NCBI RefSeq assembly: GCF_034347425.1
Contig: NZ_CP133779.1
Location: 2,790,001 to 2,854,000 of the forward strand
Direction: 5' to 3'
DNA from: Undibacterium sp. CCC3.4
Lineage (GTDB): Bacteria > Pseudomonadota > Gammaproteobacteria > Burkholderiales > Burkholderiaceae_D
Length of the DNA: 64,000 bases
Below are positions 11,266 to 20,870 of the stretch, piece after piece. The position numbers were made by a program, and so were the translations under genes. Below the pieces are notes generated by a model, which worked only from the letters and a program-made list of their open reading frames with translations, did not search any database and was not told the origin of the DNA. How positions within the stretch are numbered: position 1 is the stretch's first letter; each line of letters opens with the position of its first letter.

Positions 11266-12114
11266 TTAAGGCCGCTGGCCCTGCGCCATACTCGCTTCGA
11301 TCCGATCGATGACGGCCGGCAGATCGGCGATGGTATCGATCACATAATGCGCCCCCGCGCGTGCCAGTCGGTTAGCCGCCACAACGCGCCGGGCAGCTCT
11401 TTGATCCGTTGATAATTTATCCATTTCAGCGAGTGTCAATCCGTTTTCATTGCCGGACAGGGACAAACCAACGGTCCACATTCCAGCGGCAAGACCTTCT
11501 TCAATGCCGGGTAGCGTGTCGTCGACTTTCACGCAAGCGCGTACGTCACCGATACCTAATTCAATCAGATTGGCTAAGGCCATCCACGGCCCAGGGCGAC
11601 CTCCGGCGTTGAGATCATCGGTGGCAACCGCGTGCGCCACCGTCAGACCTTGCGAGGCCGCGTGTGCCAGCAGTTTCTCCATAACCACCCGAGGATAGCC
11701 TGAGCAGGAGCCGATGGCGATACCACGTGACCTGAGCTGAGCGAGCACCTCAAGCGTTCCGGGTATGAGATCGGAGTACGCTGCAACGCGCTCGATTTGT
11801 AAGGGCAGGAAGGCGGCGTACAGTGCATCCACATCGGCGTCGCTCATCGTTCGGCCGTAACGCTCATGCCAACGCTGGGCGACCGCGCTTTGCTGGCCGA
11901 GTGCCTGAATGTGATCCCATTTGGCCAGGCCCATAGGGATGCGGGCTTCGTCCATCGTCACCAGCACTTCGAAGCCGGCAAAGGCGTCAATCAGGACCTG
12001 CGTCGGCGCGAAGGAACCATAGTCGACCAGTGTGCCGGCCCAGTCGAAAATAACCGCACGTACCGGCCCTTGGTAGTTGCGTTGGTAAAGATAATTTGTC
12101 GTAGCGAGAGTCAT
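11266..12114 (-). CDS. phnX: Phosphonoacetaldehyde hydrolase PhnX
   Basis: PhnX, a HAD-superfamily enzyme, breaks the C-P bond of phosphonoacetaldehyde to give acetaldehyde and phosphate. From the ATG at 12114, the nucleophile motif is VIFDWAGTLVD (Asp24) and the Schiff-base lysine is Lys65 in MGLAKWDHI. Further HAD motifs are GSCSGYPR and KVDDTLPGIEEG. The frame is open to a TTG at 12135, but the shorter start fits family length better. It follows phnW closely and uses its product, so import, transamination and hydrolysis form one route releasing phosphate and two-carbon units. Confidence 0.96.
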   Translation of the reverse strand: MTLATTNYLYQRNYQGPVRAVIFDWAGTLVDYGSFAPTQVLIDAFAGFEVLVTMDEARIPMGLAKWDHIQALGQQSAVAQRWHERYGRTMSDADVDALYAAFLPLQIERVAAYSDLIPGTLEVLAQLRSRGIAIGSCSGYPRVVMEKLLAHAASQGLTVAHAVATDDLNAGGRPGPWMALANLIELGIGDVRACVKVDDTLPGIEEGLAAGMWTVGLSLSGNENGLTLAEMDKLSTDQRAARRVVAANRLARAGAHYVIDTIADLPAVIDRIEASMAQGQRP

Positions 12115-12139
12115 GTCGGTCAGCGATGAAGTCAAAAAG

Positions 12140-13240
12140 TTAAAGGCAAATGTGCATTTTTTTCAAGGCATGCGCGATCGCATCCAGCGCGATCGCCATT
12201 TCAGCCTGGCCAAGCGCGCCGATACAGCCGATCCGGAAGGTCTCCGCCGACGTCAATTTGCCGGGGTACAGGATTACCCCCCGTGCTTTCGTCAATTGAT
12301 AAAATTGACTGAAATTCCAGTGTGGATGCTGCGGTGCGTGGACCGTCACGATGATGGGTGCCTGAATCTCATGCGGTAAGAAACTCTGTAATCCCTGCGC
12401 TTTCAAACCTTCAATCAGCGTGTGACAATTGGCGGTATAGCGCTGCAAGCGTGCCGCTCTGCCGCCTTCTGCGTCGAACTGATCGAGCGCGACGGTCAAT
12501 GCTGCCATGACATGCGTGGGTGGTGTATAGCGCCACTGTCCGGTCTGTTCCATATAGCGCCATTGTTGGTACAGATCGAGTGACAGTGAATGCGCGTGGC
12601 CGCTGGTTTGTTCGAGTTCGGCAGTTTTGACCAGGACGAAACCCATGCCAGGCACCCCTTCCAGGCATTTGTTGCTGGAAGCGATAAGGGCATCAAACTT
12701 GCAGGTCTTGGCCGATAAGGGAAGGGCCCCAAAGGCACTCATCGCGTCAATGATCAGTTTCTTTCCGGCGGCGGCGACAAGCGCGGAAATGGCTGGCATA
12801 GGATTGAGAATGCCGGTGCTGGTTTCGCAATATACGACCGCGACATGCGTGATTTGTGGGTCGCTCGCTAATGCCTCGGCGACGATGGCTGGATCGACTG
12901 GCGCAGTTTCGCCGAAATCCAACACCGATACCTGTCGCCCCATTGTTTCCGTCAGCTGTGCAATGCGCTTACCGTAGGCACCGTTGACCAGGCAGAGCAA
13001 TTTGCCATCGCGTGGCATCATTGTACCGATGGCGGCTTCCACTGCAAACGTGCCCGATCCCTGCAGGGGCACACAGGTATAGTCGTCTTCACCATCAATG
13101 ATAGCGACCAAGCGTTTGCGCAAGGAAGCAGTCAGGCGAGTAAAATGACTGTCCCATGAGCCCCAATCGTGCAACATGGCGGTCTTTGTTGCCAAACTGG
13201 TAGTGAGTGGGCCGGGAGTAAGGAGGAGAGCGTCGCGCAT
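12140..13240 (-). CDS. phnW: 2-aminoethylphosphonate-pyruvate transaminase PhnW
   Basis: PhnW transfers the AEP amino group to pyruvate, giving phosphonoacetaldehyde and alanine with PLP. The 366-aa protein begins LLTPGPLTTS (the family N-terminus), has the substrate/PLP region PLQGSGTFAVEAA, the Asp of FIIDAMSAFGALP-like segment (LIIDAMSAFG), and the PLP lysine in SSNKCLEGVPG. Length matches the family. It lies between the permease and phnX in the AEP operon, 38 bp after the permease stop. Confidence 0.97.
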   Translation of the reverse strand: MRDALLLTPGPLTTSLATKTAMLHDWGSWDSHFTRLTASLRKRLVAIIDGEDDYTCVPLQGSGTFAVEAAIGTMMPRDGKLLCLVNGAYGKRIAQLTETMGRQVSVLDFGETAPVDPAIVAEALASDPQITHVAVVYCETSTGILNPMPAISALVAAAGKKLIIDAMSAFGALPLSAKTCKFDALIASSNKCLEGVPGMGFVLVKTAELEQTSGHAHSLSLDLYQQWRYMEQTGQWRYTPPTHVMAALTVALDQFDAEGGRAARLQRYTANCHTLIEGLKAQGLQSFLPHEIQAPIIVTVHAPQHPHWNFSQFYQLTKARGVILYPGKLTSAETFRIGCIGALGQAEMAIALDAIAHALKKMHICL

Positions 13241-13277
13241 GCTGAGCCTTCAGAAAATAGGGTGTGAAATGTTGCAA

Positions 13278-14987
13278 TCAATGTAAGCCGGATAATCGGC
13301 GCCAGGCTTGGCCGCGGTGACTTAGCCACCAACCGGCACCATGCATCAGCGCGCTGACAAGCAAGGAACTGATGACGATGAGTGTCGCCATTGCGGCGGC
13401 GGCTGCCGTATCACCGGCATCATCCATATTCAGGATCGCTACCGCGGCAAGCACCGTGTCTGGGGTGTACAAAAAGATGATGCAACTTACCGTCGTCATA
13501 CTGGAAATGAACAGATAGCGCGCCACATTAAACACTGCAGGTAAGTTGATTGGTAAGGTCACATGCAGAAAAGTATGCCACCATGGCCGCTGCAAACTGC
13601 GGGCGACTGCTTCAATTTCGCTATCTGATTGGCGCAGTGAGGTCGTCAGTGTCAAGTGCGCGGTGGTGTAAAAATGGGCGATCGTCGCCACGACCATCAA
13701 GCTCATCGTTCCATACAAAAAATGCAAAGGATTGCTTGGTGCATTGAAGCACAGCACATATCCCAGGCCAAGCACCAGGCCAGGTACTGCCATCGGTAAT
13801 AAAGCTAAGCTGCGAATCGTCGCAATGATGCCTGCAGGAACTGGTAATTTTTCGATTAAATAGGCACTGATAAAAATAAATCCCGTACCAAATATTGTCA
13901 CGAGCGTGGCCAGTCGCATGCTGTTCAGGAAGGCGAGCCAACCGCCGCCATCTAACTGCTCAAAATCAAAATGCGACCAGGTAAGACTCATGTCGTACGG
14001 CCACATTTTGATAAATGCAGCTACGCAACCAACCCCAAGTAAGGCCAGAAAACAGACCGAGGTGCCTGCACAGAGCAGCCATAGAAGCACGTCACGCAGG
14101 TGGTTACGTCGCGGCTGATAGACCACCGACCGTCCGCTCATTTGGCCCGTCCGATGGCGGGACAGCCAGCGCTCAAGCATGAAGCTCAACACCGCCGGCA
14201 GCAGTAATAACACGCCAATGACTGCGCCCTTATTAAAATTTTGCTGGCCGATGACTTGTTTGTAGGCTTCCAATGACAATACATTCATCTGCCCACCAAT
14301 GACTTTCGGGATACCGAAATCGGTGACTACCAGCGTGAACACAAGCATCGCGGCAGACACAAGGCCATAACGGGCGTTTGGCAAGGTCACCGTCAGGAAG
14401 CGACGGAATTTGCTGGCACCGAGTGTTTCAGCCGCTTCATAAAGTCGACTGTCGCTCACACTCAGCGCAGTAGTCAGTATCAGCAGGGCATGCGGGAAAG
14501 TATAAAAGACTTCTCCCAGTATGATTCCGATCGGGCCATATATCGAAGCGCCAGCCAAGCAGTTTTTCAGTAATCCTTGGTTGCCGAACAAATACACCAA
14601 AGAAATGGCGGGCATCAACGAAGGCGCAAGCATTGGTGTCAATGCGATCAGCCTGAAGACGCGCCGTCCGAGCAAGCGCGTACGCGTCAAGGCGAAAGCA
14701 AAGGCGAGTGCCAAAGGCAGAACAATGACGAGCGTCGCCATGCCCAGTGCAATGCTGTTGCCAGCCGCGATACGTAGTCTGGGTTCCATCAGCATAGTCG
14801 TCCAATTAGCCAATCCGACATAGCTACCGTTGCGCGCTTGTGTGGTCATACTGAACATGCTTAACAAGGGCGAGGCAATGAAGGCGAGCATCAGTAACGC
14901 GACTATACCGACGAGCCAGACCGCGAGCTTTTCGTCGATGCTGCGGAACGCAGGTAAGCGATGTCGACTTGATCGAAGTAAAGTCAT
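13278..14987 (-). CDS. 2-aminoethylphosphonate ABC transporter, fused permease subunit
   Basis: This ~569-aa inner-membrane protein contains two BPD-type permease halves in one chain. The first half has EAA-loop residues near EAAETLGASKFRRFLTVTLP, the second near EAVARSLQRPWWHTFLHVTLP, each with about six membrane segments. This tandem form is typical of AEP importers of the PhnS2/PhnT2 type. The ATG at 14987 overlaps the ATPase stop as ATGA, indicating coupled translation; an ATG at 14996 is the alternative. It works with the binding protein at 16712 and the ATPase at 14984. Confidence 0.93.
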   Translation of the reverse strand: MTLLRSSRHRLPAFRSIDEKLAVWLVGIVALLMLAFIASPLLSMFSMTTQARNGSYVGLANWTTMLMEPRLRIAAGNSIALGMATLVIVLPLALAFAFALTRTRLLGRRVFRLIALTPMLAPSLMPAISLVYLFGNQGLLKNCLAGASIYGPIGIILGEVFYTFPHALLILTTALSVSDSRLYEAAETLGASKFRRFLTVTLPNARYGLVSAAMLVFTLVVTDFGIPKVIGGQMNVLSLEAYKQVIGQQNFNKGAVIGVLLLLPAVLSFMLERWLSRHRTGQMSGRSVVYQPRRNHLRDVLLWLLCAGTSVCFLALLGVGCVAAFIKMWPYDMSLTWSHFDFEQLDGGGWLAFLNSMRLATLVTIFGTGFIFISAYLIEKLPVPAGIIATIRSLALLPMAVPGLVLGLGYVLCFNAPSNPLHFLYGTMSLMVVATIAHFYTTAHLTLTTSLRQSDSEIEAVARSLQRPWWHTFLHVTLPINLPAVFNVARYLFISSMTTVSCIIFLYTPDTVLAAVAILNMDDAGDTAAAAAMATLIVISSLLVSALMHGAGWWLSHRGQAWRRLSGLH

Positions 14988-16090
14988 GGCGCGCATGATG
15001 GTGAAGCAGCAAAGACGCGAACTTTGTGTTGAGGAAGGCTGACAGGCACGCGTCGACCGGGTTCGAGCGATGCATAGCCGGCGTCATTCGGGCCAACATC
15101 GACAAAGATGGACATGGCGCGATCAGCGCACAGGGATAGTGTGGCGCGACGTAGTCCACCATGAAAATCCACCCGGTCCACGATAGCCATCATGGAATCT
15201 GTTCCGGAATGCCAATGTGTTTCGATTTTCACATCTTCTGGGCGGCAAAATAAAGTGGCGTTATGCGCACCGGATGGCAGGTTCACATTGATCGGGAGGC
15301 CAGCTAAAGAAGCCAGTCCGTCAGCGGATCGAAGTAATGGCAACCAGTTGGCGCGTCCTACGAAATCAGCAACAAAATGGGACGCCGGATCGCGATAGAT
15401 CTGCTCCGGGCTACCAATCTGCTCAATCTGACCGTTGCTCATCACGACCACGGTATCGGCGATTGTCATTGCTTCGTCCTGATCATGGGTCACCATAATC
15501 GTCGTCACCCCCAGCTTTTGTTGCAGGCGACGAAGCTCTTGACGCAGCCGTTCGCGTACTTTTGCATCCAGTGCTGAGAGGGGTTCATCGAGCAGCAGCA
15601 AGCTCGGCGAGGTGGCAAGTGCCCGGGCCAAGGCGACGCGTTGTTGTTGACCTCCAGAAAGTTCCGAGGGATAGCGATTTTCCGTGCCATGCAATCCAAC
15701 CAGATCAAGTAATTCATCGACCCGATGGTTCTTGTCGGCACGGTTTTGGCGCAATGCGTAGCCAATATTTTGGGCAACAGTCAAATTGGGAAAGAGCGCA
15801 TACGATTGAAAGACAATGCCATAATTGCGCTGTGCGGGCGGCAATGTGCCGATCTCACGACTGCCCATAAACAAGCTGCCGGAGTCTTGCACTTCGAGTC
15901 CCGCGATAATCCGGAGCAAGGTCGTCTTACCGCATCCGGAAGGTCCTAATAAGCAGACGAATTCTCCTTTCCGGATATGCAGGTTAATGTCGTGTAAAGC
16001 CTGAAATGTGCCGAACTGCTTGCTGATATGGTCCATTCGCAGCCAAGTTTTTTGTTCGTCCAGAGCAGATGATGCGCCGTCACTATTCAT
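14984..16090 (-). CDS. 2-aminoethylphosphonate ABC transporter ATP-binding protein
   Basis: The 368-aa cytoplasmic ATPase energises AEP uptake. Motifs are Walker A GPSGCGKTTLL, signature LSGGQQQRVALARAL, Walker B LLLLDEPLSALD, and the H-loop MVTHDQDEA. A TOBE-type C-terminal domain (RPEDVKIE) follows. Its ATG overlaps the upstream HD-gene stop by 4 nt (ATGA, 16087-16090), and its own stop overlaps the permease start. Confidence 0.95.
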   Translation of the reverse strand: MNSDGASSALDEQKTWLRMDHISKQFGTFQALHDINLHIRKGEFVCLLGPSGCGKTTLLRIIAGLEVQDSGSLFMGSREIGTLPPAQRNYGIVFQSYALFPNLTVAQNIGYALRQNRADKNHRVDELLDLVGLHGTENRYPSELSGGQQQRVALARALATSPSLLLLDEPLSALDAKVRERLRQELRRLQQKLGVTTIMVTHDQDEAMTIADTVVVMSNGQIEQIGSPEQIYRDPASHFVADFVGRANWLPLLRSADGLASLAGLPINVNLPSGAHNATLFCRPEDVKIETHWHSGTDSMMAIVDRVDFHGGLRRATLSLCADRAMSIFVDVGPNDAGYASLEPGRRVPVSLPQHKVRVFAASPSCAP

Positions 16091-16653
16091 GTTGCAGCCG
16101 TCTTGGCGATCATACGATTGAGTCTGTGGAGATAATGCGCCAATGGCGGCACAACTAAACCCCTTACCTTGGCGGCGTCGTCGTAGCGACGCAGTGCCAG
16201 TGCTTGAGCAGCTTGTGGTTTGGCAATGAATGCGCTGGCTTCCGCACTATCCATTACGCCACCTTGAAGCGCCATGCTCATACGCGAAGCGTCAGATAGT
16301 GCCGCTGAATAAGATGGGTCGGACTGACACAAATAGCGTTTGGCATCGACATGCAAACGTATCGTTTCAATGACAGTGGACGGCACGAGCCCACGTAAGT
16401 AGGGTAGCACGCGGAGTTGATGCAGGTCATCCTTACCCTCCACCAGTTCATGATCGGATTGTTGACACAGCATATGACCAAGATCATGCAATAGACAAGC
16501 AATGACTAAGGCGTCGTCCCCGCCCGACTGCTCAGCTTGCCAGGCAGTTTGGAGTGCATGTTCAGTTTGGGTAATCGCTTCGCCTCCGTAAAGCGCGTTT
16601 CCCGCTTGATCAAACAGCTCGATGATTTGAATTGTGGAAAGACGTTTGCTCAT
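16087..16653 (-). CDS. Phosphonate-catabolism HD-domain oxygenase (PhnZ-like)
   Basis: The 188-aa protein belongs to the HD family found in phosphonate operons, whose characterised member PhnZ uses a mixed-valent di-iron centre to cleave 2-amino-1-hydroxyethylphosphonate into glycine and phosphate. From the ATG at 16653 it keeps Tyr22 and Glu25 in YGGEAITQTEHALQ (the Y-x-x-E pair that gates the PhnZ active site), His32, and the metal motif HDLGHM (His56-Asp57). The frame extends to 16770, overlapping the previous gene, but the first 39 codons lack family character. PhnY, the usual hydroxylase partner, is absent here, so the substrate is an inference. Confidence 0.9.
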   Translation of the reverse strand: MSKRLSTIQIIELFDQAGNALYGGEAITQTEHALQTAWQAEQSGGDDALVIACLLHDLGHMLCQQSDHELVEGKDDLHQLRVLPYLRGLVPSTVIETIRLHVDAKRYLCQSDPSYSAALSDASRMSMALQGGVMDSAEASAFIAKPQAAQALALRRYDDAAKVRGLVVPPLAHYLHRLNRMIAKTAAT

Positions 16654-16711
16654 ATGCCTGCCAAAGGAAAAAATAATGCGTCCGGACAAATAGGCCGGAC
16701 GCCATCGGGAA

Positions 16712-17731
16712 CTACTTCGGTTCGGATTTGCCATCGTAACGCTTGGTCCATTCGGCCAGAATGCGGTCACGATTATTGGCAGACCATTTAAGATCCTGTT
16801 TGATTAATTGTTGTTCGTACTTGACCGGAATCAGCGGGTTCTGTTTGGCTACGCCGGGGTAGGCGACTATGGCAAAATTATTGGCAAACAATTCGTTGGC
16901 GGACTTTGATGCGGACCAATCAGCGAGCTTGCGTGCGGCATCAAGATTTTTTGTTCCCTTCATGATCGCGGTCGCTTCCACGTCCCAGCCCAAACCTTCC
17001 TTCGGGAAAATCAGATCAATTGGGGCACCGCTCTCCTTCAACTTTGCACCGCGATACTCAAAGGCGATGCCAATCGGAAACTCACCACTGGCCGCTTGCT
17101 TGCAAGGTTTCGATCCGGAGTGCGTGTATTGCGCAATATTGCCATGCAACTGATCCATATAAGCCCAGCCATCTTTCTCACCGAGTTGCGTCAGCCAGCC
17201 ACTCACATCAAAATAACCGGTGCCGCTCGAAGCAGGATTTGGCATGACGATTTTGCCTTTATATTCCGGTCTGAGTAAGTCTTTCCAGCTCTCTGGCTTT
17301 TTCAGGCCAAGCTTGGCAGCCTCAACCGTGTTGAAGCAAATCGTCGCACCCCAGACATCCATACCGACCCAACTCGGGGGGCTGGTGTCATCGACAAACC
17401 GCTGGTTCAATTTTTCAAGGCCTTTTGGGGCATAGGAAACGAGCATTCCCTCTTTTTCGAGTACAAGCAGTGATGTAGCAGCGACGCCCATCACGACGTC
17501 GGCTTGAGGCGCGGCTTTTTCAGCCAGCAATTTTGCAGTGATGATGCCTGTGGAATCACGTACCCAGCGAATCTTGATTTCCGGGTATTCTGTTTCAAAT
17601 TGACGCTGATAAGATTTCAGTTGATCTGCTTCAAGTGCAGTGTAAACCGTCAAATTCGTCTCGGCAGAAGCTGCAATACTGACTAAGCAAAACAGTGAGG
17701 ATAGGGATTTCAACAATGTGGAAAATTGCAT
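16712..17731 (-). CDS. 2-aminoethylphosphonate ABC transporter substrate-binding protein
   Basis: The 339-aa periplasmic protein has a signal peptide (residues 1-23, cleaved near ASA-ET) and a type-2 binding-protein fold of the iron/AEP class (NLTVYTALEADQLKSYQRQF, ADVVMGVAATS, WVGMDVWGATICFN, NPASSGTGYF, SKPCKQAASGEFPIGIAFEY). It is the first gene of the operon, with a strong Shine-Dalgarno AAGGAGT 5 nt before the ATG. It delivers AEP to the permease/ATPase encoded downstream. Confidence 0.94.
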   Translation of the reverse strand: MQFSTLLKSLSSLFCLVSIAASAETNLTVYTALEADQLKSYQRQFETEYPEIKIRWVRDSTGIITAKLLAEKAAPQADVVMGVAATSLLVLEKEGMLVSYAPKGLEKLNQRFVDDTSPPSWVGMDVWGATICFNTVEAAKLGLKKPESWKDLLRPEYKGKIVMPNPASSGTGYFDVSGWLTQLGEKDGWAYMDQLHGNIAQYTHSGSKPCKQAASGEFPIGIAFEYRGAKLKESGAPIDLIFPKEGLGWDVEATAIMKGTKNLDAARKLADWSASKSANELFANNFAIVAYPGVAKQNPLIPVKYEQQLIKQDLKWSANNRDRILAEWTKRYDGKSEPK

Positions 17732-17751
17732 CGAATACTCCTTTGAATGGA

Positions 17752-17820
17752 ATGGTATCGCTGTGATACCCGAGTTTCAAAGTGTAGTGAGGCATTGTGA
17801 CGTCATCGTGACGTCTAGAT
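17752..17820 (-). promoter_or_regulatory. Predicted AEP operon promoter and operator region
   Basis: On the minus strand TTGAAA (17780-17775) and TACCAT (17757-17752) are 17 bp apart. A perfect inverted repeat GGTATC-N5-GATACC (17754-17770) overlaps the -10 and spacer. Upstream, GTGACGTC occurs twice (17797-17804 and 17808-17815), 11 bp apart, and is followed by GTCTAGAT, close to the HutC-type GTCTAGAC core. The implied leader is short (about 14 nt), so the exact start is uncertain. Confidence 0.4.
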
Positions 17821-18006
17821 GACTTGCGGGCTGTTTTTGTCATGTTGTCGAGAGCTGGTTCAAAGCGCAGCCGTGAGCCATTGCTCTCTGTAGTGACAGT
17901 GCCGCCATCTTGCGCCCCGCAAGCGAGCCGCCTGCGGGGTGGTGAAGATGTCGGCCGGCGTGTTGAGGTATGGCGGTTCCTGTTTACTGGTACGGCTTAA
18001 CAAGAC

Positions 18007-19854
18007 TTACAAGCGATAAGCCGGCCCATAGGGCAGTAATAATTCACTGCCGGCCGCAATGTCATCGATGGCGATGTAGATGATATGGTATTGGCCTACC
18101 TGTATCGGTGTCAGGTTATTGGTTTTGCTTTGCCATTCCTTGGCTTTAGGCAAGGTGATGTCGGGATGCGCACTGTTGATTTTTTTCAGCATATTGCCGT
18201 CGGGGTAAGCACTGATATAGTAATTGGGATTTTTTACATCCATACGGTACGCGGTCACGACCTCCAGCCCATGCTTGGCCACTTCACTGTGCTCCGCCGC
18301 TGAGCCATATTTGATCAGGGTACCGCCATAGAAGCCCAAGACTTGGAATGCCTTGAGCGCTTTTTTCGCGTACACCGATTGGCCTCTGCTAGGGCCATAG
18401 AGTGGCAGCGACACTTGCATCAATTCGTCCATTTCTTTGGCCGCCACTTCGCCTTCATTGCTGATCCAGCGATGCACGTCTTCTTGCAGCATTTTTTTGA
18501 TCAGCGCCACTTTATTTTCCGGCATCCCTTGGCAGCGCCAATCAATCCATCCCCATGAGCTGATGGTCGGGAACGCGGACAAACGGTCGGCCTCGGCGAT
18601 CGAGTTTGGATAGCTGAGGTAGGGCGCGGCGTTATCGTAATCTTTCACGCGTACGCGGAACACGGTGTCGCCGGGGACGGAACCTGGCAAGAAGCCATAT
18701 GCCAGCGGCGGCGGCAGGGTCTCGGGTGGGCCATAGCGCAGCTCGTGCAAGTGGGCGGCATTGGTTTCAGAGAACACCGTGCTCAGCAGTGGCGTTGTAG
18801 CGAGTGTATTTTTATAATTTTGTTCGATGACATCGTAGAGTGAGGTGATCTCACGGTAATGAATTCCCAAGTCATACGAGATATCGAAAAACTCTCCCTT
18901 GAGCGCGCTGACGGCTTGGTAGGCGGCATAAAATTCGGCATCATTCTGCGGCTGTTTTTGCATCTTTTCATAGCGTGACAAGTAGTCGGCTTTTTGTTTG
19001 ATATGCATAAACAAAGCCTCATCTTTGACTTTGATTGCGCGGTAAAGTCGTATGGCAAGGTAGTGGTCTGGCAGATTTCTACTCGATAGCTCGTCCACCA
19101 AATCGAGCGCCTTGTTATGCAAGACCCGGTCCATATGCGTGATGATTGCCTCTTCTTTGGTATGTGGAGAGGGATATCGTTTGAGGTAGCTATCGTATAG
19201 TTGCAGCGTTTCTTTGATTGTTGTGAGGTCATCGAGTCGGCAGTTCAGTAACTTGTTTTCTATCATGCTGATGCCGGTTTCAGCCAGGCTGAGGCGCTGA
19301 TTCTTGGCCGGCGAAAACAGCTTGCCGCAGGATGGGTCTTGATCGGCCCGTTTGTGCCGGCCGCCTGCCGGGAAGCGTATGTTGGCGGCGTTCGTCGCGC
19401 GCAGAGTCGGCACTTGCGCTGCCATCGCATGCATGGCGATCAGTTTGACGGTGAGGCAGGTTTGTTGCGCCTGCTGGGCTGCGTCGAGCTGCAGGCGCAT
19501 GCCCGGGGGTAAGAAAAAAATGATGCGGCCACGACCGTGTTTTTCCTGCAAAAAAATCACATTATTCGTGCGGTCTTCGAGGAGATGGGCTTCCTGATCG
19601 CCTGATTCCAGTTGGCTGTCGAGCATGCGCAATTGGAACATGGTTTCTGCCGGTAATTTCTCCATATGCACTTGCAGGTCGTTGCTCGTGTCGGCGCTAC
19701 TTTCGCTGCGCTTGTCCGTGGCTGGCTGCTTGACCCAGAGCTGGCTTATATCGATCGCCGTCGTCCCGGGTTCAAGGTAGAGCGCGGTGGTAGCATTGCG
19801 CACTGGCGTTTGCGGCAAGCTGCAAACGCCAGTGCCAGGGACGAAATAGCACGC
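18007..19854 (-). pseudogene. C-terminal part of the giant IS-split gene: SET-domain (lysine methyltransferase-like) fragment
   Basis: A 603-codon ORF can start at a TTG (19818), but the frame stays open to the IS junction at 19855 and continues in frame with the giant gene beyond the IS. The last ~130 residues look like a SET domain: GQSVYAKKALKAFQVLGFYG (motif I, residues 479-498), KKINSAHPD (equivalent of the N-H-S-C-x-P-N segment, 545-553) and IAIDDIAAGSELLLPYGPAY (582-601), matching the canonical A-x-x-D-I-x-x-G-E-E-L-x-x-D-Y-G ending. SET domains transfer methyl groups from S-adenosylmethionine to lysine, often on histones. No start or Shine-Dalgarno is left downstream of the IS, so this part is probably not expressed on its own. 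Confidence 0.75.
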
Positions 19855-19857
19855 GAT
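19855..19857. repeat. Target-site duplication (GAT), left copy
   Basis: GAT at 19855-19857 directly abuts the IS end TAAAGTGG and matches GAT at 21232-21234 just outside the other end. A 3-bp duplication is normal for IS3-family elements. On the minus strand it is the in-frame codon ATC on both sides of the element. Confidence 0.8.
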
Positions 19858-19950
19858 TAAAGTGGCCCCCTAAGTCCAGACAATTATTCAAAGAGTTTAA
19901 GATAGTGCCTGTTTCTGCCACAGCTGCGCGGCGCTGCCCCGTTATTCGCA

Positions 19951-20862
19951 CTACATCACTACCGTGCTTTTCTTTTCTATCATTTTTGAATCAGGCAGTT
20001 CAGTACCAAATTTGTTTACGATCTTGGCACCGCCGCCCACGCCTGATCGATACACGGTTTCCGGCGTTTGATAACCCAATGATTGATGTTTACGTTCAGC
20101 GTTGTAGAACATAAAATAGTTCGCCAAGCCGATCACCAACTCCGGCATACTTTCATGCTTTTTCAAATACACTTCTTCATATTTCACACTGCGCCATAGA
20201 CGCTCAACAAAAATATTATCCAACGCCCGACCGCGACCGTCCATACTGATTTTGATGCCGTTTCTAAGCAGCAGCCCAGTAAAGGCCTGGCTGGTAAACT
20301 GCGCACCCTGATCGGTATTAAAAATCTCCGGCGTTCCATACCATTTTATGGCTTCTTCCAAGCAGTCCACGCAAAACCCCGCATCCATCGTGTTCGACAA
20401 CCGCCAAGACAGCACCTTCCGGCTATACCAGTCAACGATCGCCACCAGATACACAAAACCCCGCGGCAGCCTGATGAATGTGATGTCTGTACTCCAGACC
20501 ATATTTGGTCGAGTGACATCGATACCTCTCAGTAAGTACGGGTAAATCTTGTTCTGCGGATGCGCTTTACTGGTGTTGGGGCCTGGGGCCATACCTGCCA
20601 ATCCCAGTTGCTGCATCAGCCTCTGTACGCGCTTGCGGTTCACTGCATGGCCACAGTCTCGCAAGTAATGCGTCATGCGTCGCGTGCCGTAAAATGGATG
20701 TCTGGTGTATTCCTCGTCAAGCAATTGCAACAGCAAACTATCAAACGGATTGATCTCTTCTTGCAAGCGCTTTTTCTTGTCGTACACGACCGAGCGCGTG
20801 ACTGAAACGAGACGGCATTGTGTGGCGATTGAAAGGGCAGAGAGCGGCTCTACCCACTGCAA
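19951..20862 (-). CDS. IS3-family transposase OrfB (DDE integrase domain)
   Basis: The 303-aa frame carries the rve-type catalytic core: WSTDITFIRL (first Asp), IFNTDQGAQFTS (second Asp) and DNIFVERLWRSVKYEE (catalytic Glu), and the HTH_21 region YGTRRMTHYLRDCGHAVNRKR. The nominal start is a TTG at 20862. The frame is open further upstream and overlaps orfA at a run of eight A residues then G (minus strand near 20890), so the functional product is most likely an OrfAB fusion made by -1 frameshifting on that A-run. Confidence 0.95.
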   Translation of the reverse strand: MQWVEPLSALSIATQCRLVSVTRSVVYDKKKRLQEEINPFDSLLLQLLDEEYTRHPFYGTRRMTHYLRDCGHAVNRKRVQRLMQQLGLAGMAPGPNTSKAHPQNKIYPYLLRGIDVTRPNMVWSTDITFIRLPRGFVYLVAIVDWYSRKVLSWRLSNTMDAGFCVDCLEEAIKWYGTPEIFNTDQGAQFTSQAFTGLLLRNGIKISMDGRGRALDNIFVERLWRSVKYEEVYLKKHESMPELVIGLANYFMFYNAERKHQSLGYQTPETVYRSGVGGGAKIVNKFGTELPDSKMIEKKSTVVM

Positions 20863-20870
20863 TCGTTCCG

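Noticed and set aside
19818..19818. TTG at 19818 as the true start of a separate SET protein
   Set aside because: There is no Shine-Dalgarno, and the frame is open upstream to the IS junction and joins the giant gene in frame.
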